From the NCBI GenBank assembly GCA_015067565.1, contig SVMF01000007.1, positions 36,423 through 100,422 on the forward strand: DNA of 64,000 nucleotides. Direction: 5' to 3'. Position 1 is the stretch's first letter, and each line of letters begins with the position of its first letter. Under the pieces are notes generated by a model that saw nothing but the letters and a program-made list of their open reading frames with translations, ran no database searches and was not told the DNA's origin. Below, in pieces: positions 13,507 through 22,346 of the stretch. The stretch comes from Oscillospiraceae bacterium (lineage in GTDB: Bacteria; Bacillota; Clostridia; Oscillospirales; Oscillospiraceae). The translations under genes were made by a program, and so were the position numbers.

Positions 13507-16470
13507 TTATTTCATCATATTTTCGATGAATCGCATCAAAATTGTGGCAACTTGTGCACGTGTGGCGTTGCCCTGCGGGTCGAGATAGGTCTGATTGCCG
13601 ATCTTGGTGCCTGCCAGCAGGCCGACGGAGACGGCCCAGGAGATGGCATCTTCGGCATAGGAGCTGACCTTTCTGCCGTCGGGGAAGGAACTCAGAGGCG
13701 CTCTTGCGGTGGTGTCGATGCCGTTTGCGTTGCAGTAGCGGAAGAGGATGGTCGCAAGCTGCTCGCGGGTGATATTGCCGTTCGGGGCGAAGCGGCCGTT
13801 GCCGACACCACCGACGATGCCGTTATGAGCGGCCCAGGCGACCGCGTTGGTGTACCATTGCCCGCTTACGACATCGACGAAGCTGTTTTCACCCTCGGCA
13901 GGCTCGCCGCAGTAGCGCCACAGCACAGTCACGAGCATGGCTCTGTTCATGGCGGTATCAGGCTCGAAGGTCGTTTCGCTCATGCCCTTCATCAGACCGT
14001 TTTCGAGCGCGTAATCGACCGCGTTATGATACCACACAGAGAGGCTGACATCCGCCAGATGTGCAGACGGGCAGTGGGCTGGCAGGATCTCGCTGTAGCA
14101 ATCACCGCAGAAGGAACAGATGTGATCGATCCGACCGTCCGTGGTGCAGGTCGGCTTTGTGATGTGCGGCAGGTAGTTGTGGGCACTCGGCTCGGTGTGA
14201 TCAGAGACATACGAATCTCCGCAGACGGTGCAGGTGTATTCGGTGTAGCCGCCGTCTATGCAGGTCGGCTTGATGACATTTGTGATGTAATCGTGGCCCT
14301 TGGGGTTGGTATGATCGGCAATGTAGAAATCACCGCAGACGGTGCAGGTGTATTCGGTGTAGCCGCCGTTTATGCAGGTCGGCTCGATGACATTTGCGAT
14401 GTAATCATGACCCTTGGGGTCGGTATGATCGGCAAAGTAGAAATCGCTGCAGACGGTGCAGGTGTATTCGGTGTAGCCGCCGTTTATGCAGGTCGGCTCG
14501 ATGACATTTGCGATGTAATCGTGACCCTTGGGGTCAGTATGATCGTCAATGTAGGAATCACCGCAGACGGAGCAGGTATACTCGGTAAAGCCGCCCTCTG
14601 TGCAGCTCGGCTGGGTGACCTTTGTGCGATACTTGTGTCCCTTGGCTTCGGTATAATCATCAATGTAGGAATCACCGCAGACGGAGCAGGTATACTCGGT
14701 AAAACCGCCTTCTGTGCAGGTTGGGGGAGTCGTTTTTGCGGTATAAGGATGGCCGAATGCCTCCATCACTTTATCGACATAGCTGTGGCCGCAGTCGATG
14801 CAGGTGTAGGTGGTAAAGCCTTCCGTTGTGCAGGTCGGTTCAGTGATTTCGCTTTGATATTTGTGGTCAAGAGGCTTGCCAACGGTGCTGTAGGTGTCCT
14901 CGCAGCGGTTGCAGACGTGGGTCGTTACGCTGCCTTGCGTGCAGGTTGGTTCGGTCGAGGAGCTTGTGTAGTCATGACCGAGTGCGGCAACCGACTCAGT
15001 GTAAGAATGCTTGCACACAGAGCAGTGATGCAAACGCTCACCGGACTCGGTGCAGGTCGGCTCGGAAAGCACCGTGATGCTTTCATTATGGGTGGTGAAG
15101 GTATAGCCGTAAGTTTCTGCATAGGTCTGCAGGGTGGAGTCGCGCCAGCCGTGCAGGACGGTTTTCTTGACGGTTCCCATTTGCGAGGTGCTCTGGGGGT
15201 TGGCGATCTCACAGTTGGGGTCCAAAACGACGATCCGCTCCAGATTGTAACATCCGCTAAACTCTGTCCAGCCGATTTTGTGAACATTTGGAGGCAAAAC
15301 AACGGTTTTCAGGCACGACATATTATCAAATGTGCTGCCGTTAAGCATTGTGACATCCTCGGGGATGACCAGATGCTCCACCAGAATACCATCGAGGTAG
15401 AGATTTCTTGCATAATAGAGGGGAGAGCCGCCATACATGTAGAAATCCGAATGGCACCACACAGAAAGATCGCTGATATACACACCCTCGAGCGCGTTGC
15501 AGTTATCAAAGGCATGCTGATCGGTTGTCACAGGACGGTTTCCCATCGTGATCTTTTTCAGGCCGGTGCAATACATAAATGCAAAATCATCGATCAGGGT
15601 GAGGCTGTTCGGGAACTTTACCTCCGCCAAGGCGGTGTCTCCGTTAAATGCATATTTGCCGATAGTGCTTACACGTCCGCCGATGGTGAGCTTCTTGAGC
15701 GCAGTGCAATTACGGAACGCGTAATCGCTGATCGTTGTCACGCTGTCACCGATATAGACCTCTTCCAGATGCCGGCAATCATCGAAGGCATACTTGCCGA
15801 GGGTGATATCCTTTGCGCCCTCGGCACGGTCGGGGATGGTCAGCTTGACAAGGCCGCTGTCCTTGAAGGCAGAGCCGCCGACATTCATGCCCTGCAGAAG
15901 TGTCAGCTCCCTGACCGATTCGCAGCCTTCAAATGCACTGGCGCCAATGGTTTTAAGGTTGCTGCCAAAGTGCAGTGTGGTTGCTTTTGTGCAATAATAA
16001 AAGGCCTTAGCGCTCAGCTCTGTGAGTGTTTCGGGGAGGATGATCTCCTTCAGGGCGCAAAAGGCAAACGCGTTTTCTCCGATGTGGGAAAGGTAAGGGG
16101 GCAAGGGCGCATCGGCCAGCAGATCACAGAACAGAAAGGCCTTTTCTCCGATGCTGCGGACGCTTACGGGAATATTGATCGAGGGAACCAATTCATAGTT
16201 GTAAAAAGCATTTGCGCCAATGGAGGTGACACCGTTTTTGATAATGATGGTGTCCACCAGGGTGTTGTAATTGTACCATGGCGCACGGGTGTTAGCGTAG
16301 GTCGTGTCAAAATCGGGCATTGGGCCGTAGCCGGAGATCGTCAAGGTTCCGCTGTCATATGTCCATGTCAGGTTGCCGCAGGTGCCGGTGGTAGCAGCAT
16401 GAACGGGCGCGATAGGCAGTGCGTGCAGGAACAAAATTGCGACCAAAAGCAGGGAAACCAATCGCTTCAT
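13507..16470 (-). CDS. BspA-type LRR surface protein with Cys-module repeats and SLH domains
   Basis: 987 residues; AAGGAGG stands 9 nt before the ATG. Order: a signal peptide (~1-25, PVHA cleavage); BspA/TpLRR-type leucine-rich repeats (~75-440; repeating units like FRNCTALKKLTIGGRVSTIG); nine ~38-residue Cys modules (~465-803) of pattern PTC-x2-GG-TEYTC-x2-CGDSY-x8-GH-Y; three SLH domains (~805-987), ending LDPQGNATRAQVATIL. SLH domains attach proteins to cell-wall polymers; LRRs usually bind host or bacterial ligands. Within the modules the DNA repeats with an exact 114-bp period. The same module and SLH types occur in the surface protein at 60229. It has its own perfect promoter and reads toward rpsF. 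Confidence 0.9.
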   Translation of the reverse strand: MKRLVSLLLVAILFLHALPIAPVHAATTGTCGNLTWTYDSGTLTISGYGPMPDFDTTYANTRAPWYNYNTLVDTIIIKNGVTSIGANAFYNYELVPSINIPVSVRSIGEKAFLFCDLLADAPLPPYLSHIGENAFAFCALKEIILPETLTELSAKAFYYCTKATTLHFGSNLKTIGASAFEGCESVRELTLLQGMNVGGSAFKDSGLVKLTIPDRAEGAKDITLGKYAFDDCRHLEEVYIGDSVTTISDYAFRNCTALKKLTIGGRVSTIGKYAFNGDTALAEVKFPNSLTLIDDFAFMYCTGLKKITMGNRPVTTDQHAFDNCNALEGVYISDLSVWCHSDFYMYGGSPLYYARNLYLDGILVEHLVIPEDVTMLNGSTFDNMSCLKTVVLPPNVHKIGWTEFSGCYNLERIVVLDPNCEIANPQSTSQMGTVKKTVLHGWRDSTLQTYAETYGYTFTTHNESITVLSEPTCTESGERLHHCSVCKHSYTESVAALGHDYTSSSTEPTCTQGSVTTHVCNRCEDTYSTVGKPLDHKYQSEITEPTCTTEGFTTYTCIDCGHSYVDKVMEAFGHPYTAKTTPPTCTEGGFTEYTCSVCGDSYIDDYTEAKGHKYRTKVTQPSCTEGGFTEYTCSVCGDSYIDDHTDPKGHDYIANVIEPTCINGGYTEYTCTVCSDFYFADHTDPKGHDYIANVIEPTCINGGYTEYTCTVCGDFYIADHTNPKGHDYITNVIKPTCIDGGYTEYTCTVCGDSYVSDHTEPSAHNYLPHITKPTCTTDGRIDHICSFCGDCYSEILPAHCPSAHLADVSLSVWYHNAVDYALENGLMKGMSETTFEPDTAMNRAMLVTVLWRYCGEPAEGENSFVDVVSGQWYTNAVAWAAHNGIVGGVGNGRFAPNGNITREQLATILFRYCNANGIDTTARAPLSSFPDGRKVSSYAEDAISWAVSVGLLAGTKIGNQTYLDPQGNATRAQVATILMRFIENMMK
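14221..14682. repeat. 114-bp tandem repeats inside the surface-protein gene
   Basis: The anchor GCAGAC recurs at 14221, 14335, 14449, 14563 and 14677, an exact 114-bp spacing equal to 38 codons. Modules 6 and 7 of the encoded protein are nearly identical, implying recent duplication. Such arrays can change copy number by recombination or slippage. Confidence 0.85.
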
Positions 16471-16519
16471 TGTGCATCCTCCTTAAAATAAATATGGGGT
16501 ATAATTGTTTGATAAAACC

Positions 16520-16548
16520 ATTATAGTATATCGCCTGAGGTGTGTCAA
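16520..16548 (-). promoter_or_regulatory. Consensus promoter of the LRR/SLH surface protein gene
   Basis: On the minus strand TTGACA (16543-16548), a 17-bp spacer and TATAAT (16520-16525), both hexamers perfect. Strong constitutive expression is expected unless repressed. Confidence 0.92.
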
Positions 16549-16581
16549 CTGCCGACAGATGCGAAATTCGGCATAAAGTGC

Positions 16582-16610
16582 TTGCATTTCGGACAAAAAA
16601 ATGGTATTGT
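16582..16610 (+). promoter_or_regulatory. dapA operon promoter
   Basis: TTGCAT (16582-16587), a 17-bp spacer and TATTGT (16605-16610). The leader is about 45 nt, too short for a lysine riboswitch or T-box, and none is seen. Confidence 0.7.
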
Positions 16611-16661
16611 ATATGAGTAAGAAAGTCGGCTTGTTTTGGATATGAACAAGGAGGTTTTTGT

Positions 16662-17558
16662 ATGAAGAAAATTCAAGGCTCTGTGGTTGCTCTGGTGACG
16701 CCCTTCAACGCAGACGGCTCTGTCGATCTGGGCAGATTGCGTGCGCTGGTGGATTGGCACATTGAGAATCAGACCGATGCCATCCTGGTACTCGGTACAA
16801 CGGGCGAGACCGCCTCGACCACGCTGGAGGAGGACATCGTTACCGTCCGCACCGTCATCGATCAGGCCGGCGGCCGCATCCCCGTGATCGCGGGCAGCGG
16901 CTCGAACTCCAGCCAGATGCAGCAGCATAAGAGCGTTTTGTATTCCGAAATGGGCGCAGATGCGCTGCTTTGCATCAGCCCTTACTATGTCAAGAGCAAT
17001 GAAGAGGGGATGTATCGTCATTTCCTGATGTCTGCCGATGTGGCGACCGCTCCGATTATTTTGTACAATGTCCCCGGCAGAACCGGTTGCAGGATCTCAC
17101 CCGAGGTCGTCAAGAGATTGTCTGTTCACCCGAATGTCATGGGCATCAAGGAAGCCAGCGGTGACATGGCCTATGCGATGAAGGTTGCTCGCTATCTGTC
17201 CGACGATTTCGTGATGTTCTCGGGCAATGATGATATTACCGTTCCCCTGATGTCGGTCGGTGCGGTCGGCACGATCTCTGTTTGGGCGAATATCATGCCC
17301 AAGACCGTGCATCAGATGTGCAAGGACTTCCTGGAGGGCCGCCACGAGCAGGCCAGACAGACCCAGCTGCGCTATCTGGATCTCATCAACGCGCTGTTCA
17401 TGGAGGTCAACCCGATCCCCGTGAAGGAAGCCATGAACCTGATGGGACTCAAGGTGGGCCATTTCCGTATGCCGATGTTCCCGATGGCTGATGAGAACCG
17501 CAAGAAGCTTGCCAAGATCATGCGTGAAGCGGGACTGACACCGGAGGATGGCGCATGA
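16662..17558 (+). CDS. dapA: 4-hydroxy-tetrahydrodipicolinate synthase
   Basis: 298 residues; AAGGAGG 9 nt before the ATG. DapA condenses pyruvate with aspartate semialdehyde, the first committed step to diaminopimelate and lysine. Visible signatures are GTTGETAST, Y135 in YNVPGRTG and the Schiff-base K163 in GIKEASGD. It overlaps dapB by 4 nt (translational coupling). First gene of dapA-dapB-hisS-aspS. Confidence 0.97.
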   Translation: MKKIQGSVVALVTPFNADGSVDLGRLRALVDWHIENQTDAILVLGTTGETASTTLEEDIVTVRTVIDQAGGRIPVIAGSGSNSSQMQQHKSVLYSEMGADALLCISPYYVKSNEEGMYRHFLMSADVATAPIILYNVPGRTGCRISPEVVKRLSVHPNVMGIKEASGDMAYAMKVARYLSDDFVMFSGNDDITVPLMSVGAVGTISVWANIMPKTVHQMCKDFLEGRHEQARQTQLRYLDLINALFMEVNPIPVKEAMNLMGLKVGHFRMPMFPMADENRKKLAKIMREAGLTPEDGA

Positions 17559-18262
17559 GGATATTTTTAAGCGGCTACGGCCGCATGGGTAAGATGATCG
17601 AGGAGCTTGCCAAGGCAAAGGATTGGCAGGTCGTCGGCTATGCCGATATCGACTGCCCGGAGAACTATGACACGGCTGAAAAAGCCGATGTGTGCATCGA
17701 CTTTTCGGGCGTCGGAGCTCTCGGGAAGGTCGTTTCTTATGCCGAGCGCACCAAGACTCCCTTGGTGTGCGGCACGACCGGTCTGACAGAGCCTGATTTT
17801 GCGCTGCTTTCCGATTTGAGCAAAACGGTGCCCGTCATCTGGGCAGCGAATTATTCCACCGGCATTGCGGTTTTGCGCAGGATGCTTCGGGACTATGCCC
17901 CGGTGCTTGCCGATTGGGACAAGGAGCTTGTTGAGAAGCATCACAATCAGAAGATCGATGCCCCGAGCGGTACGGCCAAGGTGCTTTTGCAGGAGTTGGA
18001 CCCCGGGGCGCAGGCTGATGTTATCAGCGGTCGTGAGGGCCTTTGCGGAAAGCGCAAGAAAAATGAGATCGGTGTTTTTGCGCTGAGAGGCGGCACGGTC
18101 GCAGGCGAGCACAGCGTCTTTTTCTTCGGTGAGGATGAGAGCTTGAGCCTGACCCACACGGCAAACAGCCGTCGGATCTTTGCTGCAGGTGCCCTGCGTG
18201 CGGCGGAGGCTTTGGCGAACAGAGCACCGAAGCTTTACACCCTGGAGGAGTTAATTTTTTAA
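17555..18262 (+). CDS. dapB: 4-hydroxy-tetrahydrodipicolinate reductase
   Basis: 235 residues, slightly shorter than most (~250-270) because the N-terminal Rossmann part is compact (SGYGRMGKMI). The catalytic block EKHHNQKIDAPSGTA is intact, as is CGTTGL. It reduces the DapA product with NAD(P)H in the lysine/DAP pathway that feeds peptidoglycan. The ATG overlaps the dapA stop. Confidence 0.96.
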   Translation: MRIFLSGYGRMGKMIEELAKAKDWQVVGYADIDCPENYDTAEKADVCIDFSGVGALGKVVSYAERTKTPLVCGTTGLTEPDFALLSDLSKTVPVIWAANYSTGIAVLRRMLRDYAPVLADWDKELVEKHHNQKIDAPSGTAKVLLQELDPGAQADVISGREGLCGKRKKNEIGVFALRGGTVAGEHSVFFFGEDESLSLTHTANSRRIFAAGALRAAEALANRAPKLYTLEELIF

Positions 18263-18281
18263 GTAAGAAAGAAGTAGAAAT

Positions 18282-19637
18282 ATGGAAAAGATCAGACCGC
18301 GGACTTTGTCCGGTTTTATGGAACTGATGCCTGCGCCGCAGGTACAGCTCGAGCGTATGATGCAGATCCTGCGTGAAACCTACGAATTGTACGGTTTTAC
18401 GCCGCTGGATACGCCAGTGATGGAATCATCAGAGATCCTTTTGGCTAAGGGTGGCGGCGAGACGGAGAAGCAGATCTACCGTTTTCAGAAGGGCGACAGC
18501 GACCTTGCGCTGCGCTTTGATTTGACTGTGCCGTTGGCAAAATATGTTGCCCTGCATGCAGGTGAGCTCGCCTTCCCGTTCCGCCGTTATCAGATCGGCA
18601 AGGTTTACCGTGGCGAGCGTGCGCAGCGCGGGCGCTTCCGCGAATTTTACCAGGCAGATATCGACATCATCGGCGACGGCAAGCTCGACATCCTCAACGA
18701 GGCCGAGATCCCGTCCATCATCCACACGATCTTCAAGCGCTTTGGCCTGAAACGCTTCGTCATTCGTGTCAACAACCGCAAGCTCTTAAACGGCTTCTAT
18801 GCGCTGCTGGGTCTGAGCGAGCGCTCGGGTGACATCATGCGCACGGTGGATAAGCTCGATAAGATCGGTGTGGAGAATGTGCAGAAGATCCTGCTGGATG
18901 AAGGCTTCGAATCCGAAAAGGTCTCCGAGATCCTGCGCTTCATGCAGATTAAGGGCACCAATGCAGAGGTTCTTGCCGCACTCGATGCATGGAAGGGCCA
19001 AAATGAGACCTTTGACCTTGGACTGGCAGAGCTGACGACGGTCGCTACACATCTGACGGCCTTCGGCGTTCCGGAGGAGAATTTCGCTGTGGACCTGACC
19101 ATTGCAAGAGGCCTGGATTATTACACCGGCACGGTGTATGAAACGACCCTTCTGGACTATCCCGAGATCGGCTCGGTCTGCTCCGGCGGCCGCTACGACA
19201 ATTTGGCAGAATACTACACCGACCGTCAGCTGCCCGGTGTGGGCATCTCCATCGGTCTGACCCGTCTGTTCTATGTTTTGGGCGAGCAGGGTCTTCTCAA
19301 CGACAAGCTCGTGACGGCTCCGGCGGATTGTATGCTTATCCCGATGACGGAGGACTTAGGTGCAGCAGTCGGACTTGCCACCCTTCTCAGAAACAGCGGT
19401 GTGCGCACACAGATCTATTCCGAGCAGCGCAAGTTCAAGGCCAAGATCCAGTATGCTGACAAGCTCGGCATCCCCTATGTCATCTTCCTGGGTGACGATG
19501 AGATCGTGCAGGGTGTGTGCGCTGTCAAGTGCCTTGCCACGGGCGAGCAGGTCAGTCTTTCTCCTGAGGAAGCTGCAAAATTGATTTTGAGCGGTATCGC
19601 AAACGAGGGTACCGTGATCATAGAAAAAGAGAGGTAA
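18282..19637 (+). CDS. hisS: Histidine-tRNA ligase
   Basis: 451 residues. Class II core: motif 1 region GFMELMPAPQ..., motif 2 FRRYQIGKVYRGERAQRGRFREFYQADID, HisA-type RGLDYYTGTVYE, motif 3 GVGISIGLTRL, then an anticodon-binding domain (~345-440). It charges tRNA-His. It follows dapB by 19 nt and precedes aspS by 6 nt; hisS-aspS pairing is common in Firmicutes. No T-box leader is present upstream. Confidence 0.96.
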   Translation: MEKIRPRTLSGFMELMPAPQVQLERMMQILRETYELYGFTPLDTPVMESSEILLAKGGGETEKQIYRFQKGDSDLALRFDLTVPLAKYVALHAGELAFPFRRYQIGKVYRGERAQRGRFREFYQADIDIIGDGKLDILNEAEIPSIIHTIFKRFGLKRFVIRVNNRKLLNGFYALLGLSERSGDIMRTVDKLDKIGVENVQKILLDEGFESEKVSEILRFMQIKGTNAEVLAALDAWKGQNETFDLGLAELTTVATHLTAFGVPEENFAVDLTIARGLDYYTGTVYETTLLDYPEIGSVCSGGRYDNLAEYYTDRQLPGVGISIGLTRLFYVLGEQGLLNDKLVTAPADCMLIPMTEDLGAAVGLATLLRNSGVRTQIYSEQRKFKAKIQYADKLGIPYVIFLGDDEIVQGVCAVKCLATGEQVSLSPEEAAKLILSGIANEGTVIIEKER

Positions 19638-19643
19638 TGAAAA

Positions 19644-21419
19644 ATGGTCCAATCCCGTACTCATAACTGCGGTGAGCTCCGCATCGAAAGTGTTGGCCAG
19701 AAGGTCAAAATCGTCGGCTGGATGGAAAATGTCCGTGAGGTCGGCAACAACTTCGCATTCGTAATCCTGCGTGACTTCTACGGCACGACGCAAGTCGTTA
19801 TCGAGAACGAAGAAATGATGCAGATTATCAAGCCGCTCAACAAGGAATCCACGATTTCGGTTGAGGGTACTGTCCGTGAGCGTGCCAGCAAGAACGGCAA
19901 GATCGCAACAGGCGACATCGAGGTCGTTCCCGAGAAGATCGAGGTTCTCGGTCGCTGCCGCTACAACGAGCTGCCCTTCGAGATCAACCGCAGCCGTGAC
20001 GCAGACGAGGCGGTGCGTCTGAAGTACCGTTACCTCGACCTGCGCAACCCCGCGGTCAAGGACAATATTGTCTTGCGCTGCAACGTTGTTGCCGCCCTGC
20101 GTAAGGCCATGACCGAGCATGATTTCCTTGAAATCACTACCCCGATCCTGACGGTCTCATCTCCCGAGGGCGCAAGAGACTATCTTGTTCCGTCGAGAAA
20201 GCATCCGGGTAAGTTCTATGCTTTGCCGCAGGCTCCGCAGCAGTTCAAGCAGCTGCTGATGACCTCCGGCTTCGACCGCTATTTCCAGATCGCTCCGTGC
20301 TTCCGAGATGAGGATGCCAGAGGCGACCGCAGCCCCGGCGAGTTCTACCAGCTCGATATGGAGATGGCATTTGCAGGCCAGGATGATGTCTTTGCGATTC
20401 TGGAGGAAGTGCTGCCTCCGATCTTTGCCAAGTACGGCAAGTATAACATCGCGTCTTCTGCTCCGTTCAAGCGCATCGGCTTCCTCGAGGCTATGGACAA
20501 GTATGGCTCGGACAAGCCCGACCTTCGTATCGATCTTGTCCTGCAGGATATGACAGAGTTGGTCAAGGGCATTGACTTTGCCCCATTTGCAGAGGGCAAC
20601 ACCGTCAAGGCGATCGTTGTGGAAAACTGCAACCTTGCGCGCAAGGCTGTGGATAAGATCGTTGCTGAGGTCGAGATGGTTTCGGGCAACAAGCCTATGT
20701 GGTTCAAGCTCGACGAGAACGGAGAGATCGCCGGTGGCATCGCCAAGTTCCTGGCCGACCGCAAGGACGAGGTCGTTGCGGCTCTGGGCCTGAAGCCCGG
20801 CTGCTTCGTCGGTGTGACGGCAGGCAAGAAGCTTGCTGCACAGAAGACCGCAGGCGTTCTGCGCAAGATCCTGGGCAATACCGTCGAGAGTCATATGGAT
20901 AAGGAACGCTATGAGTTCTGCTGGATCGTCGACTTCCCGATGTATGAGATCGGCGAGGAGTCCGGCGAGCTGGAATTCTGCCACAACCCGTTCTCCATGC
21001 CCAACGGTGGCCTCGAGATCCTCGAGAAGGCCAAGAACGGCGAGGTCGATCCGCTGACCATCACTGCATTCCAGTACGACCTGGTCTGTAACGGTGTTGA
21101 GTTGTCCTCCGGCGCAGTGCGTAACCACGATCCGGAGATCATGATCAAGGCCTTCGAGATGGTTCGCCTTGGCGAAGAGGATGTTAAGGCCAAGTTCCCG
21201 GCTATGTACAATGCCTTCTGCTATGGTGCACCTCCCCATGCAGGTATTGCTCCCGGTGTGGACCGCATGGTCATGCTCCTGGCAGGCGAGGAGTCCATTC
21301 GTGAGATCATCCCGTTCCCGATGAATAAGAACGCACAGGACGTCATGATGGGCGCACCCTCTGTCGTTGAGCAGAAGCAGCTGGACGATGTGCATATCGC
21401 CATCGTGAGTGAGGAATAA
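19644..21419 (+). CDS. aspS: Aspartate-tRNA ligase
   Basis: 591 residues, the normal size of bacterial-type AspRS: an N-terminal OB anticodon domain (~1-105), a class II core with motif 2 (FRDEDARGDRSPGEFYQLD), the inserted GAD domain (~290-410) and motif 3 (GIAPGVDRMVMLLAG). Bacterial AspRS may be discriminating or not (charging tRNA-Asn for amidation); this cannot be decided here. The GAGG near its 3' end also serves as ribosome binding site for the next gene. Confidence 0.96.
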   Translation: MVQSRTHNCGELRIESVGQKVKIVGWMENVREVGNNFAFVILRDFYGTTQVVIENEEMMQIIKPLNKESTISVEGTVRERASKNGKIATGDIEVVPEKIEVLGRCRYNELPFEINRSRDADEAVRLKYRYLDLRNPAVKDNIVLRCNVVAALRKAMTEHDFLEITTPILTVSSPEGARDYLVPSRKHPGKFYALPQAPQQFKQLLMTSGFDRYFQIAPCFRDEDARGDRSPGEFYQLDMEMAFAGQDDVFAILEEVLPPIFAKYGKYNIASSAPFKRIGFLEAMDKYGSDKPDLRIDLVLQDMTELVKGIDFAPFAEGNTVKAIVVENCNLARKAVDKIVAEVEMVSGNKPMWFKLDENGEIAGGIAKFLADRKDEVVAALGLKPGCFVGVTAGKKLAAQKTAGVLRKILGNTVESHMDKERYEFCWIVDFPMYEIGEESGELEFCHNPFSMPNGGLEILEKAKNGEVDPLTITAFQYDLVCNGVELSSGAVRNHDPEIMIKAFEMVRLGEEDVKAKFPAMYNAFCYGAPPHAGIAPGVDRMVMLLAGEESIREIIPFPMNKNAQDVMMGAPSVVEQKQLDDVHIAIVSEE

Positions 21420-21420
21420 T

Positions 21421-21741
21421 ATGTCTCGTGCCCGGGGAGGTTCTCGACAGCCGTCTTTGATGCGAATTTTGATGCTACTGGTCCTGTTCGGCATGGGAGT
21501 TCACAAATTGATCAATGGGGTTGACGATAAACAAACGGCAAGTGTCATCTCCACTATCGTCTGGTGTGTGTTAGTGTTGTACTACTTTACCAATGAAACG
21601 AAAGCGTACTGGAAGAAACACAAAGGTTTGGAGGATGAGGATTTCCCTCCCGCAAGTAGCCGCTGCGACTGCCCATACTGTGGTGCAGACAACCCGTCTG
21701 GCCATGAATTTTGTAATTGCTGCGGTCGGCGCTTGCGATAG
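21421..21741 (+). CDS. Small zinc-ribbon membrane protein, uncharacterised
   Basis: 106 residues from ATG 21421, 1 nt after the aspS stop, with GTGAGG spaced 6 nt. Two hydrophobic segments (~residues 12-30 and 38-56) precede a C-terminal zinc ribbon of two CxxC knuckles (CPYC, CNCC). It is probably an inner-membrane protein with a cytoplasmic metal-binding tail. It is cotranscribed with aspS, but no function is known. Confidence 0.75.
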   Translation: MSRARGGSRQPSLMRILMLLVLFGMGVHKLINGVDDKQTASVISTIVWCVLVLYYFTNETKAYWKKHKGLEDEDFPPASSRCDCPYCGADNPSGHEFCNCCGRRLR

Positions 21742-21750
21742 CATCGCATA

Positions 21751-21893
21751 AAAGGGGCTGTAAAAAAGGCCCAAACTAAAAAATTCAGCATAACAATTCC
21801 CCGCAAAGCCAGTGTGTTTTTCTGGTTTTGCGGGGAATTTATAACTTTTTATGGAAGCTGTTTTTTTATAAAAGGAGTTTTTACAGTCCCTTT
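21751..21893. mobile_element. MITE-like element with 16-bp terminal inverted repeats
   Basis: The ends AAAGGGGCTGTAAAAA (21751-21766) and TTTTTACAGTCCCTTT (21878-21893) match at 15 of 16 positions. The 143-bp interior has no gene but a strong central hairpin. The left end also shares AAAGGGGCTGT and, slightly further in, AAACTAAA and TCAGCAT with the end of the IS1182-like element at 63110, suggesting a non-autonomous relative. It fills the gap between convergent genes and its right end abuts the stop codon of the next gene. Confidence 0.65.
21795..21839. terminator. Hairpin inside the MITE, probable bidirectional terminator
   Basis: An 18-bp stem with one mismatch/wobble, AATTCCCCGCAAAGCCAG (21795-21812) / CTGGTTTTGCGGGGAATT (21822-21839), has T-rich flanks on both sides. 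It probably terminates both the aspS operon and the minus-strand gene pair. Confidence 0.7.
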
Positions 21894-22346
21894 TTATAGC
21901 GGATGCTCTTGAATATACTGCTCCAGAATTTCAGCAGCGGTGGCGCACAGCTCGGCGCAGGGACGTTTTGCGTAATAGGCTTCGGTTCTTGCCTCGGGCG
22001 CGTGGCCCGCGGTGGTGGGAGTGCCGTCCAGAAGCTCACGGCAAATGATGGAACCGTTCATTTCCTTGAATTTTGCGGCAAGCTCCTGCACACGCTGGTA
22101 GTGTGCAGCCTTCTGCTTTGCATCGGTTGTCTCATCGCTTGCGTACAGAAGACCCAGCGCCATGACCATGCCGCTGACAGCGCCGCAGACCTCGCGCAGT
22201 CGACCGAAGCCGCCTCCAAAGGAGGCTGTGAGCCTCAAAGCGGTGGACTTTTCGAGCTTGGTCAGATCGGAAAACGCCAGAAAGACGGCTTGGGCGCAGT
22301 TGCAGCCGCCGGTGAAATTGTTCTTTGCGAGCTCAGCACGATTCAT
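21894..22346 (-). CDS. C_GCAxxG_C_C family protein
   Basis: 150 residues; GGAGGT stands 7 nt before the ATG. It shows the Cys signature of this redox-type family: GGCNCAQAV (~14-22), a Gly-rich SFGGGFGRLREVCGAVSGMV (the GCAxxG-like element) and distal Cys in SIICRELL and CAELC. Family members are small cytosolic proteins presumed to bind metal or flavin; the role is unknown. It overlaps the upstream gene by 14 nt, so the two are translationally coupled. Confidence 0.85.
   Translation of the reverse strand: MNRAELAKNNFTGGCNCAQAVFLAFSDLTKLEKSTALRLTASFGGGFGRLREVCGAVSGMVMALGLLYASDETTDAKQKAAHYQRVQELAAKFKEMNGSIICRELLDGTPTTAGHAPEARTEAYYAKRPCAELCATAAEILEQYIQEHPL

Noticed and set aside
14221..14682. 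CRISPR-like regular repeats
   Set aside because: The 114-bp period is in frame (38 codons), there are no unique spacers, and it encodes protein modules.
12313..16491. 1392-codon open frame on the plus strand
   Set aside because: It runs antisense across rpsR, ssb, rpsF and the LRR/SLH gene, all of which have clear products, promoters and ribosome binding sites. The long frame is a by-product of GC-rich repeats and codon bias.
16611..16661. Lysine riboswitch or T-box before dapA or hisS
   Set aside because: The dapA leader is ~45 nt and the dapB-hisS gap is 19 nt, both too short for these elements.
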